From Pseudomonas sp. BBP2017 (GTDB taxonomy: Bacteria; Pseudomonadota; Gammaproteobacteria; Pseudomonadales; Pseudomonadaceae), in contig NZ_PVZN01000028.1 of assembly GCF_003024385.1 (NCBI RefSeq), forward strand, positions 1 through 36,420: a DNA stretch of 36,420 bases. The letters are read 5' to 3'. The translations under genes were made by a program, and so were the position numbers. Below, piece after piece: positions 31,400 to 36,420 of this stretch (its first letter is position 1; the number at the start of each line of letters is the position of its first letter). The notes below the pieces were generated by a model that saw only the letters and a list, made by a program, of their open reading frames with translations, did not search any database and was not told the origin of the DNA.

Positions 31400-32203
31400 A
31401 TGCGCCGTTGCCTCGCCCTGTTGTCGACCCTGCTCTGCCTGCCCCTGCAGGCGGCGCAGCTGACCCTGGAACTGGGCAACACCAGCCGCCACTGGCAAAG
31501 CGCCGAACTGCTGGCCCATCCCCAGGCCGAGGATATCCGCATCGACAACGATGTCTCCTACAAGAAAACCATGCACTACCGCGCCGTGCCATTGGCGGCC
31601 CTACTTGAAGGCATAGCGCCAGAGGATCACCTGCAAGCCGTGGCCGATGACGGCTTTGCCGCCGAGATGCCCGCAGCGCCGTTGCTCAAGAATGGCCCAG
31701 CCCGCGCCTGGCTGGCCATCGAAGACCCAGCCAGGCCCTGGCCCCCGCTGGGCGTCGGCAAACACAGCGCCGGGCCGTTCTATCTGGTCTGGACGGCCCC
31801 TCAAGCCGGAGGTATCAGCCCGGAGCAGTGGCCTTTCCAGGTCGCCAGCATTCGGCGCCTGGCACCGGTCGCCACGCGTTTTCCGGCGCTGCTCCCGAAT
31901 GCGCAGCTGGCCAGTGACGACCCGGTCAACCTCGGCTTCGCACTGTTCCAGAAAAACTGCCTGGCCTGCCATCGCCTCAACGGCGCGGGTGACGCCCAGT
32001 TCGGCCCGGATCTGAACCTGCCGCACAACCCCACCGAGTACTTCCAGCCGGCCTTCCTGCGCCGCTACATTCGGGATCCGCAGAGCCTGCGCCAGTGGCC
32101 TCAGGCGAAGATGCCCGGTTTCACCAGCACCGTGCTCAGCGACCCGGAACTCGATGCCCTGCTCGCTTACCTCACGCACATGGCGACCCGCAAACAGCCT
32201 TGA
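31400..32203 (+). CDS. Cytochrome c with N-terminal molybdopterin-oxidoreductase-like domain
   Basis: A periplasmic protein of 267 aa. A signal peptide (MRRCLALLSTLLCLPLQAA) is followed by a beta-rich domain (20-165) that resembles molybdopterin-dependent oxidoreductase substrate domains (YRAVPLAALLEGI; GPFYLVWTAPQAGG). A monohaem cytochrome c domain follows (172-265), with C187-LAC-H191 and Met238 (KMPGF) as the likely sixth ligand. GGAG precedes the ATG at 31400; an upstream TTG at 31379 is rejected. It ends 3 bases before the end of the opposite-strand operon. It may shuttle electrons; the partner is not in the window. Confidence 0.85.
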   Translation: MRRCLALLSTLLCLPLQAAQLTLELGNTSRHWQSAELLAHPQAEDIRIDNDVSYKKTMHYRAVPLAALLEGIAPEDHLQAVADDGFAAEMPAAPLLKNGPARAWLAIEDPARPWPPLGVGKHSAGPFYLVWTAPQAGGISPEQWPFQVASIRRLAPVATRFPALLPNAQLASDDPVNLGFALFQKNCLACHRLNGAGDAQFGPDLNLPHNPTEYFQPAFLRRYIRDPQSLRQWPQAKMPGFTSTVLSDPELDALLAYLTHMATRKQP

Positions 32204-32206
32204 TCT

Positions 32207-33004
32207 TCATTGTTGTTGAGCACTGAACCCCGGCGTCACCAGGACCTTGGCGTGCATCTGCTCGAAACCGCCACCCCGGCGCATGCCGCGCACCGGGCAC
32301 GCATCGAGGTAATCCAGGCCGACGGCAAGTTTCAGGTGGCGCTCGGGTCTGGCCAACTGATTGGTCACATCGAAGCTGTACCAGCCATCGTCCAGCCAGG
32401 CTTCGGCCCAGGCATGGCTGGCCATCTGCTGGCTTTGACTGTCGAACAAATAGCCTGAGACGTACCGCGCTGGCACCCCCAGGCTGCGCACGCACGCCAG
32501 GAACGCATGGGCGTGGTCCTGGCAGACCCCCGCACCGCCAGCAAAGGACTGGGCGGCGCTGGTGTCCACCGCCGTACTGCCAGGCCGGTAGGCCATGCGC
32601 TGGTTTAGCGCGTTCATCAAGTCGATCAGCGCCGAACGGTTGCGCCGCTTGCGGCATTGCTGGCTGGCAAAGGCGCGCAAAGCCTCATCGGCCTCGGTCA
32701 GACGGGTGAAACGCAAGAAGGGCAACGGCGATTGTGCGTCGTGCTCAGCTTCGCGGCTTTCGTCGATCTCCACCAGCCCACGGGCGCCGATGAGCAGGTC
32801 CGAATGTGGCTCTTCCAGGCTCAATACGTGAAGAATGTTGCCAAACGGGTCCAGTTGCGCGCGCACCGGGCGCGGCAGGTCCAGCTGCCAGGCGAGGATG
32901 TGCTGGCGCTCGCTGTCATGCGGCGTCAGACGCAGATACTGGATGCTGGCACGTACTTGGTCTTCATAGTGGTAGGCGGTTTCATGGCTAATGGTCAGTC
33001 TCAT
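32207..33004 (-). CDS. Transglutaminase-like cysteine protease family protein
   Basis: The 265-aa product has a beta-rich N-terminal half (Bact_transglu_N; RLTISHETAYHYEDQVRASI) and a transglutaminase-like core. The triad is Cys161 (GGAGVCQDHAHAF), His197 (ASHAWAEAW) and Asp212 (GWYSFD). Members of this group act as peptidases or amide-forming enzymes. No signal peptide, so cytoplasmic. The start codon overlaps the stop of the alpha-E gene by ATGA (33001-33004), a sign of coupled translation. Last gene of the ATP-grasp operon. Confidence 0.9.
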   Translation of the reverse strand: MRLTISHETAYHYEDQVRASIQYLRLTPHDSERQHILAWQLDLPRPVRAQLDPFGNILHVLSLEEPHSDLLIGARGLVEIDESREAEHDAQSPLPFLRFTRLTEADEALRAFASQQCRKRRNRSALIDLMNALNQRMAYRPGSTAVDTSAAQSFAGGAGVCQDHAHAFLACVRSLGVPARYVSGYLFDSQSQQMASHAWAEAWLDDGWYSFDVTNQLARPERHLKLAVGLDYLDACPVRGMRRGGGFEQMHAKVLVTPGFSAQQQ

Positions 33005-33951
33005 ACTGCCTCCAGGTAAGCGCTGTGGATGGCATTGCCCAACTGGCGCACCAGCGGGATGTAGTGGGTCAACCAAGGGTGCAGGCCTTCGGCGAGAATC
33101 TCGTCGATGCCGGTGTAGCGCAGCCGCGCATCCACCTCGGCGGCCAGGCGCTGGGCGGCCCGACCGTTGCTGCCTGGCAGGCTGGCGAGAATCAGATCGA
33201 TCTCTTCAGTACAGGCGCGCAATGAACGCGGCACATCCGCACGCAGCAGCAACAGTTCGGCAACATGACGGGCTGCCGGGGCGTCACGATAGATCTCGGT
33301 GTAGGCCTCAAACGAAGACAATGCCCGCAGCAAAGCACTCCACTGGTAGTAACCGCGGGCCGAACTGTCGCTGACCGCCTCGGCCTCTTCGCCGAGCATT
33401 TCGTAGCGCGCATCCAGCAGGCGCAGGGTGTTGTCGGCGCGCTCGATGAAGGTGCCCAGGCGGATAAAGCGGAAGGCGTCATTGCGCATGATGGTGCCGT
33501 AGGTGGCGCCGCGGAACAGGTGCGAACGCTCCTTGACCCACTCACAGAAACGGCTCATGCCATAGCGCCCCAGACCCTGCTCGGCAATGCCGCGGATCTC
33601 AAGCCAGGTGGCGTTGATGTTTTCCCACATATCCGCGGTTATCCGCCCACGTACCGCATGGGCACTGGCACGTGCCGCACCCAGGCAGCTGTAGATGCTC
33701 GCCGGATTGTCCGGGTCGAGGGCAAAGAAGTGCAGCAGGCGCTCGGCATGCAACTGGCCGTGGCGCTCCAGGTAGTCTTCGAGGGTGCCAGTGATCAGCA
33801 GAGGGATGGCCATTTCATCCAGACCATCGCCACGCCCGTCCTGGGGCATCAGAGACAGCGAATAGCTGACGTCGAGCATCCGCGCAAGGTTTTCCGCGCG
33901 CTCCAGATAGCGCGACATCCAGTACAAATCTGAGGCAGTTCTACTCAACAT
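33001..33951 (-). CDS. Alpha-E domain protein (DUF403)
   Basis: A 316-aa all-helical protein of the alpha-E family. It begins MLSRTASDLYWMSRYLERAE, the usual opening of this family, and has paired helices such as FIRLGTFIERADNTLRLLDA. Biochemical role unknown. In many bacteria it lies between an ATP-grasp and a transglutaminase-like gene, as here, and the group has been proposed to make or modify a peptide. It starts 3 bases after the ATP-grasp stop codon. Confidence 0.92.
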   Translation of the reverse strand: MLSRTASDLYWMSRYLERAENLARMLDVSYSLSLMPQDGRGDGLDEMAIPLLITGTLEDYLERHGQLHAERLLHFFALDPDNPASIYSCLGAARASAHAVRGRITADMWENINATWLEIRGIAEQGLGRYGMSRFCEWVKERSHLFRGATYGTIMRNDAFRFIRLGTFIERADNTLRLLDARYEMLGEEAEAVSDSSARGYYQWSALLRALSSFEAYTEIYRDAPAARHVAELLLLRADVPRSLRACTEEIDLILASLPGSNGRAAQRLAAEVDARLRYTGIDEILAEGLHPWLTHYIPLVRQLGNAIHSAYLEAV

Positions 33952-33954
33952 GGC

Positions 33955-35364
33955 TTAATCCTCGACCACCCAGGTGTCCTTGGTTCCACCGCCCTGGGAG
34001 GAGTTGACCACCAGCGAACCTTCGCGCAACGCAACCCGGGTCAGGCCACCGGGCACCACACGGGTTTCCCGGCCGGACAGTACGAACGGACGCAAATCGA
34101 TGTGCCGCGGGGCGATGCCGTTTTCGACAAAGGTCGGACAGGTCGACAGCGACAGGGTCGGCTGGGCGATGTAAGCCGCAGGGCGCGCCTTGATCCGCGC
34201 GGCGAAGGCGTCGATTTCGGCACGGGTCGCGGCCGGCCCGACCAGCATGCCGTAGCCACCCGAGCCCTGGGTTTCCTTGACCACCAGCTCTGGCAGATGC
34301 GCCAGCACATGGGACAACTCCTGCGGCTTGCGGCACTGCCAGGTGGGCACATTCTTGAGGATCGGCTCTTCGTCCAGGTAGAAGCGAATCATGTCGGTGA
34401 CATAGGGGTAGATCGACTTGTCGTCAGCCACGCCAGTGCCGATGGCATTGGCCAGCACCACATTACCGCAACGGTAGGCCGACAACAGCCCGGGAACGCC
34501 GAGCATCGAATCGGGGTTGAACGCCAAGGGATCGAGGAACGCGTCATCCAGCCGCCGATAGATCACGTCCACCGCCTTCGGACCGCCGGTGGTGCGCATG
34601 TATACGCGTTCATCACGTACGAACAGATCAGCCCCTTCGACCAGCTCAACGCCCATTTCCCTGGCCAGAAAGGCGTGTTCGAAGAACGCGCTGTTAAACC
34701 GGCCCGGCGTCAGCACGACGACGCTGGGGTTATCCAGCGGGCTGGCGCTTTTCAGCGTATCGAGCAACAGGTTGGGATAGTGATCGATCGGGGCGATGCG
34801 CTGGGCCGCGAACAGCTCGGGAAACAGACGCATCATCATCTTGCGGTCTTCGAGCATGTAGCTGACGCCACTGGGGGTGCGCAAATTGTCTTCGAGCACG
34901 TAATAGCTGCCGTCACTGTCGCGTACCAGATCGACCCCGGAGATATGCGCATAGAGATCACGGTGCAGGTCCAGCCCTTGCATCGCCAGTTGGTACTGTT
35001 CGTTGGCCAGCACCTGCTCTGCTGGAATGATCCCGGCGCGAATAATCCGCTGCCCGTGGTAAAGGTCGGCCAGGAACAGGTTCAGGGCCTTGACCCGCTG
35101 GATACAGCCGCGCTCGACCATCCGCCATTCACTGGCCGGAATGCTGCGTGGAATGGTGTCGAAGGGGATCAGGCGCTCAGTGCCCTGCTCGTCGCCATAG
35201 AGGGTGAAGGTGATACCGGCGCGATGGAACAGCAGATCGGCCTCGCGCCGACGTTGCGCCAGCAACTCTGCTGGAGTGTCGGCCAACCAACGGGCGAACT
35301 CCCGGTAGTGCGGACGGACCTGGCCGTCTGCGCTGTACATCTCATCGTAAAAGGTGCGGATCAT
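33955..35364 (-). CDS. Circularly permuted ATP-grasp protein (DUF404/DUF407)
   Basis: A 469-aa protein with a circularly permuted ATP-grasp fold, predicted to join a carboxylate and an amine using ATP. Family signatures include the N-terminal TFYDEMYSADGQVRPHYREF, NLRTPSGVSYMLEDR (permuted ATP-grasp), TPGRFNSAFFEH, and the C-terminal LVVKETQGSGGYGMLVG and GLTRVALREGSLVVNSSQGG. The ATG at 35364 follows GGAG; the frame extends to 35454 without a ribosome site. First gene of a three-gene operon with alpha-E and transglutaminase-like genes. Confidence 0.92.
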   Translation of the reverse strand: MIRTFYDEMYSADGQVRPHYREFARWLADTPAELLAQRRREADLLFHRAGITFTLYGDEQGTERLIPFDTIPRSIPASEWRMVERGCIQRVKALNLFLADLYHGQRIIRAGIIPAEQVLANEQYQLAMQGLDLHRDLYAHISGVDLVRDSDGSYYVLEDNLRTPSGVSYMLEDRKMMMRLFPELFAAQRIAPIDHYPNLLLDTLKSASPLDNPSVVVLTPGRFNSAFFEHAFLAREMGVELVEGADLFVRDERVYMRTTGGPKAVDVIYRRLDDAFLDPLAFNPDSMLGVPGLLSAYRCGNVVLANAIGTGVADDKSIYPYVTDMIRFYLDEEPILKNVPTWQCRKPQELSHVLAHLPELVVKETQGSGGYGMLVGPAATRAEIDAFAARIKARPAAYIAQPTLSLSTCPTFVENGIAPRHIDLRPFVLSGRETRVVPGGLTRVALREGSLVVNSSQGGGTKDTWVVED

Positions 35365-35459
35365 GCCGAACTCCTTGTCACCCGTGCACCAGAGCCTTCG
35401 CAAGCACCGTGCCAGCGGCATAATCCCTTTGTTTTCAATAGGTTGTATTTTCAAAGACG

Positions 35460-35488
35460 AGCGGTTGCACCAGATGTGTGCAACCGCT
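35460..35488 (-). terminator. Hairpin between rraB and the ATP-grasp operon
   Basis: An 11-bp perfect stem (AGCGGTTGCAC / GTGCAACCGCT, loop of 7) lies 41 bases past the rraB stop on the minus strand, before an AT-rich stretch that may hold the ATP-grasp promoter. It has no clear T-run. Confidence 0.5.
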
Positions 35489-35528
35489 GCGGCTGCTTTG
35501 CACTCAACGCTTCATTGCGAAGCGTGGT

Positions 35529-35861
35529 TCAGGCCAGCGGGCGTTCCTGTTTCACGCCCCAGCCTTCGATTTCACCGCCCAACGGGGCTATTACGGCTTC
35601 GAAATCCTGCTCGAATTCACCGATACCGCCGTAGGTGGCATACATCACCTTGCTCAGTTCCAGGTTCCAGGCGCCATCATCACGCTCATGTACCTGGGCG
35701 CTTAACGATTCTCCGCGAAACTGTCCCGCTGCCCGTCTTGCCCGCGCCTCATCAGGGAAAACCGCATAGAACTCAATGGGATGAATCTGGGCAAAATTGA
35801 AGCCGCCCTCTTTCATCTGGCGTAATACCGCGCTGCTGATGTCCTCGTATTGGCTGCTCAT
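35529..35861 (-). CDS. rraB: RraB-family regulator of ribonuclease E
   Basis: The 110-aa acidic protein matches the RraB family, whose members bind and inhibit RNase E and so alter mRNA decay. The pattern begins MSSQYEDISSAVLRQMKEGG, continues with HPIEFYAVFPDEARARRAA and ends with YGGIGEFEQDFEAV and GGEIEGWGVK. AGGAGG precedes the ATG, the strongest ribosome site in this region. Stands alone. Confidence 0.82.
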   Translation of the reverse strand: MSSQYEDISSAVLRQMKEGGFNFAQIHPIEFYAVFPDEARARRAAGQFRGESLSAQVHERDDGAWNLELSKVMYATYGGIGEFEQDFEAVIAPLGGEIEGWGVKQERPLA

Positions 35862-36327
35862 GAATCGTCCTCCTAACTACCGATGGATAGACTTTCAGTG
35901 CAAAACGCACTTGCCCGCCACACAAGCTGTGCGGGGGGGCAATTCGAGCTGATGCATGACGTGGATCGGCAAGCCCGGGCGATCACAAAAATCGGCCCGA
36001 CCTTGATTGCAGCGTAGTGCCAAGTTGACAGCTGCGCCAGAAGACTGCGGATTCAGGGCATTTGCGTAATCATTGATGCTCAGGTGAATCGGCCCTACTT
36101 GCCGTTGACCATGTATAGCAAGAGGTTGTTCAGCCGCCGATTTGCAGCGGCATAAAAAAGGTTCTTCACGGAATGCCCGGGTACTATGATCCTTGGGTTG
36201 GGTTGGGTTGGGTTGGGATTTGAGGCTGCGAGCTTATCCATTCAATGTGGCGCCGCTGCCGGCCCCTTCCGCCCTTACGGCGGGTCCCTTTTGTCTTGGT
36301 GTATGGACCGGAGACATGGTGGACAGG
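35862..36327. other. Intergenic region: rraB upstream, G-rich repeat, Pseudomonas repeat fragment
   Basis: This region of about 470 bases has no gene I can support. It includes an AGTGC / GCACT hairpin near 35896-35910 (before rraB), the G-rich repeat element (36160-36217), and at about 36250-36297 a stretch CCTTCCGCCCTTACGGCGGG that resembles a dispersed repeat common in Pseudomonas genomes (from memory). An IS-type sequence follows. Confidence 0.5.
36160..36217 (+). repeat. G-rich repeat element, right copy
   Basis: It begins GGTTCTTCACGG, then CCCGGG and ACTATGATCCTTGGG, followed by five GGG runs separated by TT (36195-36217). Four or more GGG runs with two-base loops fit the G-quadruplex pattern. 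The inverted copy is at 1-50, with CT instead of TT between G runs. Confidence 0.8.
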
Positions 36328-36420
36328 TGTACGGGGACATGGTTGACACTTTTCGGCAAGCAAACCTGCCGGGAATTCGACCATGCCTTGGAACGCGAGA
36401 GACGCCATGAGCTTGAGAGA
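36328..36420 (+). mobile_element. IS481-type insertion sequence, left end (cut by window)
   Basis: TGTACGGGGACATGGTTGAC (36328-36347) looks like an IS481-family end, with the typical TGT start and a TTGACA core. A near copy, GGAGACATGGTGGACAGG (36310-36327), lies just before it, offset by 23 bases. The transposase start follows at 36383. The remainder is outside the window. Confidence 0.6.
36383..36420 (+). CDS. IS481-family transposase, N-terminal fragment
   Basis: Only 12 complete codons are present: MPWNARDAMSLR. This start is typical of IS481-family transposases in Pseudomonas, as I remember them, which then carry a helix-turn-helix and a DDE integrase core. The gene runs off the right end of the window, so intactness cannot be judged. 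Confidence 0.55.
   Translation, partial: MPWNARDAMSLR

Noticed and set aside
34102..35634. 510-codon plus-strand frame over the ATP-grasp gene
   Set aside because: Antisense shadow; the minus-strand gene has family signatures throughout.
1..36420. CRISPR array, phage genes or toxin-antitoxin pair
   Set aside because: No regularly spaced repeats, phage structural genes or recognisable toxin-antitoxin pairs were seen.

Overview
The window looks like chromosomal DNA from a Pseudomonas of the P. putida group. Coding sequence is GC-rich, and the order deaD helicase, spermidine-synthase-like protein, class II DAHP synthase, LysR/TauE, OhrR-Ohr, EF-P/EarP, GreA-like protein, LysR/SDR, TonB receptor, crotonase, acyltransferase, CorA matches what I remember of the P. 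putida core. A Pseudomonas-type REP pair and the EF-P/EarP arginine-rhamnosylation pair agree with this. All names come from reading the sequence; no database was searched.

Layout. 1-4.4 kb: deaD with a long leader, spermidine-synthase-like gene, aroF-type DAHP synthase. 4.4-8.8 kb: REP/BIME, DUF1127 gene, two LysR regulators around a TauE/SafE permease, and the ohrR-ohr organic-peroxide pair. 8.8-11.6 kb: earP-efp on the minus strand, then a small membrane protein and a GreA/B-like protein. 11.6-17.5 kb: LysR/SDR divergent pair, MFS exporter, small conserved protein, TonB-dependent receptor. 17.5-26.6 kb: a complete short-chain polyhydroxyalkanoate (PHB) cluster: phaR, phasin phaP, DUF3141 gene (phaX type), AraC-type phbR, then phbB-phbA-phbC. 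26.7-31 kb: an 88-aa protein, tRNA-Ser(GGA), crotonase, acyltransferase, corA, glutamine amidotransferase. 31-36 kb: a 31-aa membrane peptide, a cytochrome c, a three-gene ATP-grasp / alpha-E / transglutaminase operon, and rraB. 36.2-36.4 kb: a G-rich repeat and the start of an IS481-type element.

How the genes work together. In the PHB block, PhbA condenses two acetyl-CoA, PhbB reduces acetoacetyl-CoA, and PhbC (class I, Cys301-Asp460-His488) polymerises 3-hydroxybutyryl-CoA. PhaP coats the granules and PhaR probably represses phaP through a TGCACAAA-type operator seen between phaP and phaX. PhbR, divergent from phbB, is the likely activator; two box-like sites 31 bp apart lie upstream of phbB. 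The block is an accessory cassette among core genes, with a tRNA-Ser gene about 0.6 kb past its right end but no integrase or visible att repeat.

The points most worth following are (i) the DUF3141 protein, which keeps a Cys-Asp-His triad laid out as in PHA synthases; (ii) the ATP-grasp/alpha-E/transglutaminase operon, an uncharacterised peptide-modification type system; and (iii) a matching G-quadruplex-type repeat in opposite orientation at the two ends of the window.
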